A stretch of DNA of 64,000 nt from Nigrospora sphaerica (GCA_018287875.1 JAGVVL010000001.1:3472001-3536000), one strand, 5' to 3'; counted from the first letter of the stretch, positions 36,501 to 48,487 are shown. Program-made: numbers and translations. The notes: a model not told the origin generated them from the letters alone.

Positions 36501-39500
36501 GGGGGGGGGACGGTGGGCGATTGCGGCCCGGCTGCTGTCGAGGAAGGTGGTGATTACTGCGCCGAAAGGGACATAGGGAGGCGGCGGCGGCGGCGACGGG
36601 ACGGTTCAGTGGGAGGCGTGCACGACAGGGACGTGGACAGCCATCCGTCGAGGTGGAATCCTCGACGTAGGTTTCGTGGCCGGAAAAATAAAAAATAGGG
36701 GCTTGGATCGCGGAGGGGGAGATTGCTTGGGTGCCGTCGCGGCTGCTGCGTCGACGCCAAATCTCGGCCGCGGCGATTGCAATGCCAAAGAAATCCTTAC
36801 GCCGCAGCCAGTCGCCCACGCCGGAAGAAAGCCAGGGTACAGTGCGGAGGGGGAGGGGGATACAAAAATAAGAAATACAAGAAAAATCGCAGGCTCAGCT
36901 GAAGGTGTCGCGCGCGCGGGAGGCAGCAGGCAAGGTTCGCCAAAGGGTCGTGGGCGGAACCTCCCAATGGAAGCCGTCAAGCGACGTCGCCTATCGGACA
37001 CGACAGCTCTACCAATTACCACCACTGGCACTCCTCCGTACAGCCTGGCACTATGGGATGGCATGCATAGCACCATAGGAGCTGCGACCCGGCCGGGCAG
37101 AAGCACGGGGCCTTTGCCTACCGCCTGCCCTTTCCAGCCTAATCCTATAAATGTACACACCTCAAGTACCTCCTAGGTAAGAAGAGGTATGGGGATACGC
37201 TGCCAACTGGATGACCTGTAAAGTACCCTAGGTACTTAAGTAATGAGACCATCGTCAGTACTCGCCCACGTAAGTCTCGGCTTCCCATCTTGTACTTTTT
37301 GCCAGCTGTGCCGCCCCCATCAGCTCGACGCATACCTCAAGCATTTTATCTACGTACACGCGCAGCCTATCGCCGGGAGCGAGAGGTTGTGGCCACATGT
37401 GGATGGCGCAAACGTGCGTCCAGACTCTTGGGCCCAACGACTGCTGTTCGGGCGAGGCGGTATGGGATGCAGATGCCATTCCGTTGTTGCGGGGTTCTGT
37501 CGCCACAATGAATTGTATACTGGAAGCTGGTGGCGTAGCAACCATGAAACACAGCGAAAGCTCGAGGGTCTTGCAGAGGGCCAAGGGCTTCCCATACGAA
37601 TGCTTATCTTCGATGCGGCACAGACAGGTTGGTCGACAAATGACCGTTAGTTGCTCGTGCCGGTTCGTTTTGTCCCGGGTCCCGTCTGCTACGTCGTCTC
37701 CCACGGCCACGGTTGACACAGGGGCTTGAAAGCACCGGCGGGCACGAGACGGCAGATGGTCATTGGCTCCTCGCTGGACACGTACAAGTGGAAGCCCCGT
37801 GAATGTCGACAACAAATCAAACATGAAAACGGGCAAGACTCTCGCCTCACTCGCCCTGGTCCCGACCCCGACGAGCTTGCACCTCAACAAACCTACTTCG
37901 TGATCAACCCGCCGCCACGTAGCCACTCCCGGCCTCACGACTCCCCGCTCCTTGTCTAGAGGAGGTACGTATCTGGGCTCGCGCATGTTGCGACGAGCCC
38001 GTCCTGACTTGGCTCACCGCGAAGTCTGGTCAATCCACCCACAGACTGATAGCACCGGCGGCCAAAACCCAACCACGTCAGATGTCATGTTTCGTGTTGA
38101 GCGAGATGGAGGCTTTTTGCGACTCCCGCCGACCTGGAGCACTCCTGCCTTGGTCGTGGCCGTAGGTCTGCCCTCCCCGCTCGGCCGTGGGGCGACGAGG
38201 GATCGCACACGAGATCGGATCTGCGGTCTTTCGGGGCAGTGGAACGGCCTTGATGCCAGAACGAGGCCACCGCTCTCAAAGTCCATTTCTACCGCCCGTC
38301 GGAGGAGCGAGGAAGCGGGCGCATGATAACGAGCGGCCGAGCCTCGTTTCCCGCCTCGGGCAGGCCAGTGCTGGGCAACGGACGGGTTTCGGCTTGGAAA
38401 GCCTCAAACCCGGCATCAATGCTGACGTCGTCATTGCCCGCCGGCGTCCGAGTCTGCGAGGCGGCCAAGGACGAATAGGTAGGTAGGCCCCCCTTCGGCC
38501 AGGTCAATAGCCTACATCACCGATGCGGCAGCCGTGCGTCGGGGCAACCTGAGTCAGGGAGTCCCATGTGCCATTTCCCATTTCAACGAGAAGGCCATGT
38601 GTGCGGTGGGTAGGCGGTATAGTCTGCCTACCTACTAGTGGTTAGTGACTTAGTTTGGTTGACGCGCGCCATTGGGGAGCCCGGACATACCGATCGCATT
38701 CCGTCACCGTCGCGCAGAAAGAGGCTTCCTGTGGTCCCAAGATGGACTTGTTTTCCGCAGGCGTGTGTATGTCGCCATGCGAGGCGGCGAGCACAGCGAG
38801 GTAGGGCCGGGTTGCGCATTATCTTGCCGTGCCGCGGAGGCAGCACCGATCTGCTTCCCCCTCCCGCCCCCTTCCCCTCAGAGGTGGGCAGTATGTCTTT
38901 TGTACATGGGTAGGGGATTTTGAATGCCGACGCAGGTGTCTGCCGGTGGTTTATGCGCATAACGGGCAATATACAAAACCAAGCTGCCAACCTGGGCCCC
39001 CCCCATGAAAAAGGGAAATCACCTTGCTCCGTCTTTACCGCCTGTCCCGCTGCCGCCGCCACCCGCCCAGGAACGAAGTGGACCGGCTCGTGGATCTGGC
39101 GCCCGAAAGCGAGCGAGGCCGAGGTCGTCCACTGGTTCGACATGGAGCCGGTCCGACCCCGGCACGCCGCCGATGGCCTGTAGAAAACCGAGTTGTAGGC
39201 TGCACGAGGGCCTCTAGAACCCCCTCTGCTAGTACGCTAGAAGGCCCTATCTCCCTCAGGCGCCCCCTATTCTGGAGGCCGTCCAGTCACGTAGCGGGCA
39301 CATCCAGGCACCGGGTCCAGCCAGGCACATGCGCGCCATGCCAACCCGTGTCCACCGGACCTCGAACACCCAGCCGGCGGCCGGTGGTTGATGGTAGAAC
39401 GGAACGGGTTAATGATGTTGTAAAATGGTACGGTGCAAAGTACGGTACGGAATACATGTCCGATCTTACGGGGTCGCTTAGGGGTCGCGCGGGGGGGGGG

Positions 39501-41383
39501 CCGCACTCGCAGGCTGTCGGACAGCCGGGTTACGGTAGCAGGCAGGGTGGTATCGTAGCATTGCGAGGCACGGAGCCGCACGGCGGTGTGCAGATCACCA
39601 GTAACTCGCGCAGCCGACAAGGGGGGAAGGGGAGAGGTTCGCGACCTCGGGACCATATGTTTCTCGCAGGCGAAACCGAGGGGTAGCCAGCGGGCAAGCG
39701 GGCAAGCGAGCGAGCGGCGCGGATGTGGCCATTTACAAGCTCTCTTGGCGTCGCACGTCTCAGACATGATGGATTCCGGTTCCTTTCTGCTGATGCGCGT
39801 GCCACACCACCTGAATCATCCCAAGACGGTTCCCAGGGGAGAAGTGTGTGCTTGGTCAAGGTAAGGTAGACTTTACGCGCTTGGGGTGCACTGTGTTTTT
39901 TCCGCCCGCCAAGACGCCCTGCACGTCTGCCGGCCGATGTTGCTTACGGCGGCCCACGCCCCGAGTCACGAGGAGGGCCGTCTAGAACGCGTCGGCCGCT
40001 GACCGGAATCTGTAGTCTCACTGCAAGCTTAGTGAGTATGCAGGTACACACCAGACGAGGAAAGGAAGCAGGCTGCTTCCGCCCCCGAACGAGCCAATGT
40101 AGTCGTGGTGCTACCACACGCCACTTGAAGTGCCTAAGTCGCAGTCGTCCCGAACAACCACAGCGGCGAATCACGCGGGGAAACCGTTAGCGTGCTTTCC
40201 CACAGCTCGAATTGGCCACCCACGCCGGCCGGCCCTCCCCTGAGTGATGGTCTCTCCTTCTCCGAACTGGCGGGCTGGCGGGCTGAAACACTGAGGCTCG
40301 AGCTACGATGCCCGTGGCGTGCCCACCTCTGGTAGCTGGGACCACTCGGCTGGGGCTTTGGTTTCCTTCGGCTGCAGTGCAAGATCTCTGCCCGGACATT
40401 CAAGAATCGTTGCATGCCTCTCGCTCGAGTACAGACGGGAAGACAAACAGGGAGAACGGTGCAGGGCCAACCAAGTCCTGGGGGGGCAAAACGGAATGGA
40501 CCAAGGCCCGTCGCAACCTGGGACGTTGATGCAGAGCCGGGCCTCTATCGCAAGATGGGTGTGCGCAATGTACCTCCTCCTACCTGCCCCCCTCTTTCCC
40601 CCCCATCTTTCCCAACGTCCAAGATATCTGGTTGGAGGGCAGCCTGATGAGTGGGCCGGATCGAGCAACCGGGCTTGTGTGTCCTCAGGGTCTCCTTGCC
40701 TGTTCCGTTGTGGCAGGTTGGACAGAGCACTCGCAGCCAATCCAGGCTATAGCCGGTCAAGGTAAGCATCGCGGGCGATCGCGGGTACTGACCAAAGCAG
40801 TGGCCATGCCAGCTCCAGCGGCAGCGGCCAGGGCGAAGGGCCAGGGCGGAGGGGGGGGAGCAGTGCAGCAGGGCAGCAAGGGCAACAGGGCAGCCCCGGC
40901 GGCAGCACGACCTGCAGACTGGCCAGTCAGTCTCTTGCGGCAGGGCGTTTGGCCAGGGCCCGGTCGCCATCCACTGTAGACCAGAGGGCGGGAGGAGGAG
41001 AGGAAGGATGGATCAACACGACAGGCCCACGGCCACTAAACGGGCCGCTAGCATGGGCTGCATCTGGAGACACCGGTCATCTAGTTTGGACGCCCTGGCA
41101 CGGGTGGCACGCAGAGCCCCGGGGCCCGGGGACCCCCTGGAGAGGCCCTTGGCCCGCCCTGGGCTAGTGTGACTTGAGGGGCTTGAGGATGTCGAAACGA
41201 AGCGGTTTGGCTGGCTGGCGACTGGGCCGGATGGGGCCTGGCAGTTCTGGCATGGGGGAGGGAGGGAGAGGGAGAGAGAAAAGAGGAGCCGAGCCCAGCA
41301 CGGGATGGCATGGTCCCCGCCTGCATTTCATGTGTCCACAGGCGACGGAGCGTCCATGGTTGCATGATTGGGATGGGCGAAGG

Positions 41384-41390
<7 letters not shown>

Positions 41391-41418
<28 letters not shown>
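41391..41418 (+). repeat. (AG)n microsatellite
   Basis: Fourteen AG units in non-coding DNA, preceded by a related AAAGAG-rich stretch. Confidence 0.9.
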
Positions 41419-41424
<6 letters not shown>

Positions 41425-41478
41425 GCTTCTGGTTTCCTCGGCACTATACGCATGTCTGGCTGTCTACCTACCTCTACG

Positions 41479-41494
41479 GTGTGTGTGTGTGTGT
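41479..41494 (+). repeat. (GT)n microsatellite
   Basis: Eight GT units about 60 bases after the AG microsatellite. Confidence 0.85.
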
Positions 41495-42815
41495 GTCTTT
41501 GCCGCCCGTTCTGGATGTTAAATACTTCCTCCGCGGGGGTGAAGAGCTCTCTCTCTCTCTCCGCCTCGAGGATTGATCCTCATTCCTCTGAATGCCCCTC
41601 GCTCTCGCTCTCAATTGCTTGTCCGCATTGAGGTTAAATTCCCGTCCCTGTCCACCTGCGGTACTCGGACCAGGCGAGTCCTCGTTGCGCTTGACAACGG
41701 GGTTTTGTGGCGGGCGGCGTTAACCAATAACCCCTCACGACGCGGCAAAGTCCCAAGTCTAAACGCCAAAACGCCGCGTGCGCTCTTGCTGGCAGTAGCA
41801 TTGATTTCCGGGTCCCATCTCTGCCTCCCATCTCTGCCACAATTTCATGCGCTTCCTTCCAACTCTCTCAAACACGCAACTCGCACGCGCCCCGGCATAA
41901 AAAGAAGAAGAGAAGGAGGGGGCGGTACCTCATACACGGGAACACAACACACTGGAACACTCGCAACACACAACACATCCATCCATACGCGCGCACACAG
42001 ACGCCCCCCCTTCCAACCCCCCCTTAGGTCCCCTGGTTACCCTAGCTCTTACGGTCTCGAGGGGGAAACAAACGCCTCCGAGCCTGCCCAGGAGCCAGGC
42101 AACCTACCCATTTTTTTCTTCCCTAGGTACATCGGGACCTAGGTAGCCTGCCGACTTTATTATTAAAACCAAGCCGGCTGTCCCCTTGCCCCGTCGTCGC
42201 GTCGGCTTGTTTGTCTCTGCCCGCCTGTCCCTGCTGGGTCCCTTGCATGCACCAACCGTCGTCGCCAAAAAGAGCTGCCTGCCACTGCCGCCGGTCTCGC
42301 AGACCCGTCGACCCCGTCGTCGTTGCCGTTCATCGCCACCCGCCGTCTCCAAGGCCCTACGACACGCTTCTTGGTTCGGACAGAGTCGAGTTGCACCGCA
42401 GCGTCTCTAGCCCCGAGACCAAATTGTCGTCCCGGGCGCACGTGTAGGCATCCATCGCCCATACGGCTTGCACCCGCTCGTCCTGTCCAGACGTACGTGC
42501 GCATTGCCTAGTTCGTACATACGTCGGCATCTGGTTCTGGCCTTGCCCGTCGTCCCATCTCGCATGCAACGCCGTGCCCTCGCTTGGGGCCCTCGTTACT
42601 TGCACCCATCTCCCTCACGCCGGGCTGCTCAGCGCGCGCCTAAACTGCCGTCCCCTCCGGCGCGCGGCCATTCATCTCGACCCGAATAGAGTTGGCGCCA
42701 CCCTACTCTTTATGCCGACGCTGCTCGCTGCACCTCGCGTGGCTGCAGTCAGTCAATCTCGATAGCCGGCCTGCCTCCTGACGCTTGTCGTCATTGCGCC
42801 GCCCAGCCAAACAAC

Positions 42816-43739
42816 ATGGAGCCGGTGCCCGAAACTGAGAGCGTGCGCGAGTTCCGCCCGGCGCCTCTACCATCACTGCGACTTCATCAGCCGGCCGCCA
42901 TCTCCACTAAGACGTGTGACCTGGACGCCAGCCGCAAGCCGCCCACGGTACGCCGGTCTACCGAGCCGGCATCGCCCGTCTCGCCGCTCTCTTGGACCAC
43001 TCCCTCGTCCTTCTCGCTGCCCTACCGGCCCAGGACCACGTCTCCTCTCTCGGGCACCCACACCAGGTCCAAGTCGGCCGTTTCCCTGGCTCCGCCCTCG
43101 ATGGCCCGAACCAAATCCATGCCCGGCCTCGAAGGCAGTGGGCGCGTCCTCCCGGTGCTGCGTCCCTCGAGCCCCTCGAGTTCCCCCGGCCGAACCAGGC
43201 CTCCGCGCCGGAAGCCCGCCGATGAGGTCTTCCCACCGACGTCCCCCATTCGAACCTCGGTCCTTGACGCCCGGGACCCCATGATCGGGGACGCCCTAGG
43301 TCGCACGTCGTCGCCGTTGCGCCAATCGGCCCCTCCCATCGTCAGCTCTACGGTTTCACTCCCGTCGACGCCTTCGTCGGTAGCCACGTCTCCGTCGTAC
43401 TCGTACAGCTTCCCGGCCTACTACTCCTCGTCCATCCCGTCGACGCCCACGTCGATCCGGTCGCGGAGCCCCAGCATCTCTAGCTTGGAAACCATTCCCG
43501 ACTCGCCCGACGCCGAGGAGGCCGCGCTAGAGGACGAGAGAGCGAACAAGCTCAAGTCGGTGACGGAGGGATCCGACGCCGAGGACTTGGCGGGCGATGG
43601 CCGGGGGCGCTCCAGCCTGGACGCGCCCGTGCGCGGCCGCACGCTCGGCCTCGGCTCGAGGGACAAGCGGAAGAGGTGGAGTGTTTGCGGTGCAGAACGG
43701 CGAGGCGACATTGACCTCGAGACCATCTGGGAAGACTGA
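42816..43739 (+). CDS. Basic Pro/Ser-rich protein, function unknown
   Basis: Intronless gene of 307 residues. It is rich in Ser, Pro and Arg, with many SP and TP sites (SPVSPLSW, LRPSSPSSSPGR, SLPSTPSSVATSP), consistent with a disordered phospho-regulated protein. The C-terminus differs: an acidic stretch (SPDAEEAALEDERANKLKSV, about 229-248) leads to GLGSRDKRKRWSVCGAERRG and DIDLETIWED at the very end. That end reads like a conserved short motif. No signal peptide or membrane segment. The start ATG lies in AACATGG, close to the end of a long pyrimidine-rich leader. Similar in style to the gene at 17328, but I see no shared motif that would make them relatives. Confidence 0.8.
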   Translation: MEPVPETESVREFRPAPLPSLRLHQPAAISTKTCDLDASRKPPTVRRSTEPASPVSPLSWTTPSSFSLPYRPRTTSPLSGTHTRSKSAVSLAPPSMARTKSMPGLEGSGRVLPVLRPSSPSSSPGRTRPPRRKPADEVFPPTSPIRTSVLDARDPMIGDALGRTSSPLRQSAPPIVSSTVSLPSTPSSVATSPSYSYSFPAYYSSSIPSTPTSIRSRSPSISSLETIPDSPDAEEAALEDERANKLKSVTEGSDAEDLAGDGRGRSSLDAPVRGRTLGLGSRDKRKRWSVCGAERRGDIDLETIWED

Positions 43740-44073
43740 GGAGGAGGGAAAGGGGCTTGCCGCCACACGGGCAAGGCTACTAACGGGCGTTACGCGTGAG
43801 GAATTCACACACGGAATACGGCGGCCACTGGTTTTGTGATCTTTTCGGGAGGGTGGCACACTTGCATTTGGCTTTTGATCAAAGGGGTTCACGAAGGCGT
43901 TCATGTCATGTTCACAAACTGCTCGATACCCTGGTTTGTTACATTTTGCTCCTCTCTTCGCGTCGGCGGCCCCCGCGGACCAGGTAGACACGCAATACAC
44001 TGTATACATAAAAACCACACCGAAGCGCGCTCTTCTTGCCGTCCCGGACCCCCGGGAGGGGGGAGGGCGACGC
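43740..44073. other. Convergent spacer
   Basis: 334 bases between two convergent genes; probably both 3' untranslated regions. Nothing further seen. Confidence 0.5.
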
Positions 44074-44667
44074 CTAGTTCCCACTCCCCTTGACATGGCC
44101 CGCCATCTCGCCGTAGTCCTCGCCGAGGGTGCGGCCGTCGACGACGACGGGCTCGCACGACTGCAGGAAGTAGAGCATGCGGCACCACTCGGTGGTGCTC
44201 GGGTTGTGCCAGGCGTGCATGGTGCTGCGCTGGACGGCGAGGTCGCCGCGGCCGAGGCGGCGGCGCTCGCCCGAGTCGAGGACGAGTTCGATCTCGCCCT
44301 CGAGCACGACGCCGTAGTCGAGGCTGACGGTGCGGTGCATGGGGCTCGTCGAGCCGGGCGGCACGTCGACGTAGCGCGCCACGGTGCCGCCGGGTACGAC
44401 GATGCCGGGCGGCGACTCGAGCAGCGCCGCGTACGCCGCCACGTCGGCGCCGCCCGCCAGCGACGGCGGCGTCGCCGTCGTCGCGTAGCCGAGCCCGAAC
44501 AACGCCTCGTTGAAGAGGGAGGTCCGCGGCAGCTCGGCCGCCAGCGCCTCCGAGAAGACGGCCTTGCCCGCCGCGTCGTGGTCCGTGATGAACCGCTGCA
44601 CCTTGGGCAGGTCGTTGGCCTTGTGCTTGGGCGGTGCCGCCGCCGCGTCGGTCGTTTCGGCCGCCAT
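44074..44667 (-). CDS. Cupin-fold protein
   Basis: Intronless gene, 197 residues, GC-rich. A helical N-terminal part (about 17-75: KANDLPKVQRFITDHDAAGK) precedes a single cupin barrel. Cupin motif 1 is recognisable in PPGSTSPMHRTVSLDYGVVL followed by EGEIELVLDSGE, but only one histidine of the usual H-x-H pair is present (MHRT). Motif 2 is complete in outline: GDLAVQRSTMHAWHNPS with the histidine and asparagine in place. A small oxygenase, isomerase or binding protein is possible; with a degraded metal site, catalysis is uncertain. It lies on the same strand as, and 1.4 kb downstream of, the monooxygenase fusion gene, and may belong with it functionally. Confidence 0.85.
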   Translation of the reverse strand: MAAETTDAAAAPPKHKANDLPKVQRFITDHDAAGKAVFSEALAAELPRTSLFNEALFGLGYATTATPPSLAGGADVAAYAALLESPPGIVVPGGTVARYVDVPPGSTSPMHRTVSLDYGVVLEGEIELVLDSGERRRLGRGDLAVQRSTMHAWHNPSTTEWCRMLYFLQSCEPVVVDGRTLGEDYGEMAGHVKGSGN

Positions 44668-46034
44668 GGTCGTTTCGGCTTGGGCCGGCGTCGCGCTTGA
44701 CCCCTCCCGAGAGAAGGCGCGCGTGTGCGGTGAGGTAAAGGCCGAGGTCCCCCGGGAAACGGAGGGCGGCGGCGGGAAAGGAAGGAGCTGGTTCTGGCCT
44801 CGTTCTTCCCAACCAAAGGTGGTGTCCTGGTCGAGAGCGTGTTCCGTAGGCGGATGGTGTTTTGTCCCCAGACTCAGGCCGCGGTTCGTCCATGGTACTT
44901 CAAGGCCGCGAACCGGCCCCCCTTCCTACCCGAACCCACTCTGTTCCGGGCAATCCGGTTCCCCCTCAGTGTATCTCGGCTATAGACCTGGAGACCAGTG
45001 CTGGTGCGGGGGAAAGAGCGAGCCGGCCGGGGCGTGTCGGTCGGAAGGGTGGAGGGAGGAGCCGCGGTGGAGGGATGAGACCCGACGCTAGACCCCGCAA
45101 AACACTGTCCCTAGTACGAATGGATACCATCGTAGGGTCCATTACTCAGACCTTCTCAGCGGCGTGCATGCAAGGGTCTCGGAGTTCCTGCCGGGACCTT
45201 CCATACCACCAAAGCTTCCCCCCCCATGTCTGGCCCGGCTTCCTGGCTTTCAGGCCAGCGGGCAAAACCCACGACAATGGCAATGAGGTGGACGACGGAA
45301 CAAACTGGGTTAAGTATAGGTTAAATGTATGTGCGTACTTGATGGTTCATGCCACTACGTGTTTACTAGGCAATTTACTACCTGTACAGTAAGACGGCCA
45401 GTGCAGAAAATACCGAGTGAAAGTGTTGGGATTATTCTGGGGCGAGTGCAAACGAAGCGGGTCGTTGGTATAAGTGGTCACACCTGAGACTTCCTGGGAG
45501 GTGTTGGTAACAGGGCTAAAGCGGCAAGAACACCAATCACTCCTTCTCTTCTATGCCGTATGTGGGACGGCGTAACAGCGGTTGGAGTAGAGGGTAGTTA
45601 CAGCTCATAATTAGGGAAGGGATCCCATTAGTGACTAGAAGATGACTATCGTACGGGAACTTACACTATCCGGCTTACAGTGTCGGAATACGTCGCGAGA
45701 AGAAATATATTTTGGTGGCTCACGGAAAACCGCCTTTTGGGACAGCTCGACCACCGTCGTATGGGCAGATCGTATAGCGCTCAGTAGGGCGCGGGGGGGC
45801 AAACCCCCCTTCCCTCGTTACTTGGGAACCGCAGGTCCAACAAGTACGAAAGGCACACACCTCGACGATTGCGGCCCTTGCAATACCCGGGCCATTTCAG
45901 GTTCTGCGGCCGTGGATGAGTTTATTCGATGGGACTCACGGTATCCATCGACGAAAAGAGCGCCGGCTTAATATCGCCTTACGTCTCCCTTGTTCGCGTT
46001 CATTCCATCGCTCTAGACCCGGAACGGAGAACGG
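44668..46034. other. Intergenic spacer (1.4 kb)
   Basis: Between two minus-strand genes. It contains the cupin gene's promoter. Frames on the plus strand (44510-45392) are antisense or chance. Nothing else recognised. Confidence 0.5.
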
Positions 46035-46347
46035 CTACTCGATCCTCCGGCACGAAGAAACGTCCGGCACGCCCAGGCCCTCCTCGACCGTGGCGCTGAC
46101 GACCTCGTAAACGGGGATGCCGGCCAGGACGGACGTGATGTGGTGGAGCGTGGGCAGGCTGCGCGCGTCGCCGGCGTGGAAGCGGACGCTGGCCCCGCCG
46201 GTCGCTACGGCCCGCGACTTGACCGTTCGCCGGGCCGCCCGGGCCTCTTCGGCGCGCGGCGTCACGCACGCGTACGCGGCATCGGCCTGGCCCGGCGCGC
46301 CCGTGGCGGGCACGTACTTGTACGTCAGGAGGCCGGACCCCGCGGAA

Positions 46348-46382
<35 letters not shown>

Positions 46383-48487
46383 CTCGTCGGCGGCGGGGTC
46401 CACCGGCTGCTGCTGCAGACCCTCGAGTGCGAGGTCGAGGAAGGAAGCGCCCCGCCAGGCGGCGCCGGCCCGGTACGCGGCGGGCGCGGCGTCGACGGCC
46501 AGGTCGGCGTAGCACTTGGCCATGCCCAGCTCGTCGCGGCCCGTGACGATGGGGTCGGCGAGGTCCTCGAAGAGCACCGGCAGGTATGTGCCCGCGACGG
46601 GCGGGCCGGACCGCGGGAAGTAGCCGACGCCGTGCAGGTAGAGCCCGCAGTGGCTGTAGCCGCCGCCGCCCAGCCACGCCAGGTTGCCGAGCGTCGTGAC
46701 AGCGACGCTCGCCGTGCAGACAGTGGCCGGGCTCAGGAAGCGGAAGGCCGCCGTCGGGAACAGCGTCTCCAGGTAGGTTCGCGACGACTTGAACACGACC
46801 GTCGCCGTCACAAAGGTGGCCGTCTCGGCTCCGGCCTGTCGCCGTCCGAGCACGTCCTGGCGAGGGCCGGGCGCCGGCCCGAAGCCCAAGGGCATCCGCT
46901 GTACAATGTCCGGCTTTTGTGCCTGGAGCCAGTCGCGGAAGATCTTGGCCGAGTTGTCGTGCTCGTCGTGCCCGAAATTGTATGCCGTGTATTTCATCAC
47001 TGGTCTCTGCTCAGCCGTGGGTCGCGAATTGGGGGGGGGGGAAGGTTATGGAGGCTTACCGTCAATCTGTGGCTTGCCATCCACCCAATCTTTGCCCGCC
47101 TGGCGCGAGTAATCCTGGATCAAATGGGCCCTCTCGTACCGGATCTTTTCGTATAGTTTCAGTCGCTCCGGAATGTCCCCCGGCGCGGTCCCTCGAGGGA
47201 GGACCGTGGCTAAAGCCGCAGCGTCCTCCATTGCCTGCCCGGCGCCCTGGCCCTGGTCTTTTCTGTGTTAGTGCCTGGGCCGAAGGGGGGAAGCTATAGG
47301 ACCTCACTAACGGGGCGTGAATGGGTGAGCGGCATCCCCCAGCAAGGCCACCTTGCCTTTGGTCCACGTGGGGAGCTTGTCCATGTCCAGGAGCTGCCAC
47401 ACCTTCAGTTCGGCAGGGTCGACTTTGCTGATGAGCTGTTTCAGCGCCGGATCGAAATCCCGGTACACTTTCAGAACCTGCTCCACGCTTCCCTGTTTGT
47501 TCCACTCTGTGCACAAGTCAGCTCCGCCGGAGTAAGTCGGCTGTGGGAGAACTACTGACCGTCACTGGGGCCGGCGTGCGACTCGGTATCAGGGTGGATC
47601 AGGACAAAGTTCAGCGTCTCGTTGTTGTTGCAGGGATACATGACGATTCGACGATCATCGCCATACCACATGGACAAGCTATCAATGCTTTGTTCCACCA
47701 GGGGCTTGGTTACGGGGTCCTCCATTGCCACACTGCGCGGCAGGAGGAAACGAAACGCCGCCTTGCCCGAACCAAATAAGCGAGTGTCGGGGCCACCCAG
47801 GGCTTTTCTGGTTTTAGACTGTGTCCCAACGTTAGTTTGGGACCCCGAGACTGTTCCAAGGGGCGCTCACATAGATGCCGTCGGCTCCCAGGATGAGATC
47901 TGCTTGTACCGTCCGGCCGTCACCGAGTGAGATCTGGCAAGCATCCACATCGACCGACAAAACCTTGCACGCTGCATGTAACGTAGCTGGGCTTCCGGGC
48001 GCGTCTTGAGCCATGGCCACCTTCTTGAGCCGGTCGTGGAGAGCGACGCGGTGGACCAACTGCCACGGATGCTGCCACATCTTGTTGGGCACAGTGAGAT
48101 CGATCCTCTTCAACAGACCCCCCGTCGATTCGAACTCGTTGAGCGCCGTCATGGTACAAGCGCCGATTTCCTCGGCGTTTATGCCCCAGCGGCGCAGCAG
48201 ACCATTGGCGTTGGGCGCCAGATGCACGGCGGCCCCCGTCTCGCTAGCGAGCGACGATTGCTCGTACAACTGCGTTCGTCAGTCCCGAACCGCGCCTATA
48301 CGTTCCGGGTTGCTCGTACATCGACAACATGGCCCTGGCGACGCAGGGCAATGGCTGCAGAAAGACCACCTATGCCAGCTCCCACGATGACCACCTTGAG
48401 AGGATGTGGGTGAGCATGGACCAGAGGGTTGGAAGAGGACCCATTGGTGACCCCATTGGTCACCGGTGACTCCTCGGTGGTGGCCAT
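46035..48487 (-). CDS. FAD-dependent monooxygenase fused to an acetoacetate-decarboxylase-like domain
   Basis: Six exons (48320-48487, 47871-48269, 47560-47818, 47312-47506, 47060-47257, 46035-46999) join in phase to 727 residues. Residues 30-430 are a complete class A flavin monooxygenase of the salicylate hydroxylase type: Rossmann motif GAGIGG (36-41), DG motif GADGIY (184-189), and GD motif ALLGDAAHPFTPHQGQGAGQ (GD at about 332-333). These enzymes use NAD(P)H and O2 to hydroxylate, sometimes decarboxylating an aromatic acid. Residues about 440-715 add a second fold: YFPRSGPPVAGTYLPVLFED, then TGRDELGMAKCYADL, resembling the Lys-bearing segment of acetoacetate decarboxylase (ADC). The fusion is not a missed gene boundary: the exon 5-6 intron lies within the C-terminal tail of the monooxygenase, and there is no stop or start before the ADC part. 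An alanine tract encoded by a GCG repeat interrupts the ADC domain near residue 610. Exon 5 uses an AAG acceptor, needed to restore PHQGQGAG. Substrate unknown. Confidence 0.9.
46348..46382 (-). repeat. Coding GCG/CGC trinucleotide repeat (poly-Ala)
   Basis: About eleven GCG units on the plus strand; read on the minus strand in the frame of the fusion gene they encode a tract of roughly a dozen alanines between ADEA and SAGSG in the ADC-like domain. Likely a loop, and likely variable in length between strains. Confidence 0.9.

Larger units (their letters stand above)
36501..42815. other. Long intergenic region (6.3 kb)
   Basis: No convincing gene. A 243-residue minus frame (37255-37986) is the least unlikely but lacks any domain and has no splice-supported extension. 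Structure seen: near-palindromic TACC/GGTA words (37165-37240), TAGGTAGGTAGG at 38476, CTACCTACTAG at 38630, an AG microsatellite, a GT microsatellite, and a pyrimidine-rich leader with many ACAC words (41870-42020) before the gene at 42816. Confidence 0.5.

Noticed and set aside
35451..36698. 415-residue plus-strand open frame
   Set aside because: Antisense to MNN9; Val/Gly/Glu-rich mirror of a GC-rich coding exon with no domain.
37255..37986. 243-residue minus-strand frame
   Set aside because: More protein-like than most, but no motif, no splice-supported extension and unrelated neighbours; not enough to call a gene.
43527..44816. 429-residue Arg-rich minus-strand frame
   Set aside because: Overlaps the cupin gene in another frame and is mainly Arg/Ser/Pro, as expected of a shifted GC-rich frame.
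45440..45620. Structured-looking spacer tested as a possible 5S rRNA
   Set aside because: No match to the conserved fungal 5S internal control region or helices.
46140..47156. 338-residue plus-strand frame
   Set aside because: Antisense to the last exons of the monooxygenase fusion, including the GCG repeat read as poly-Gly.
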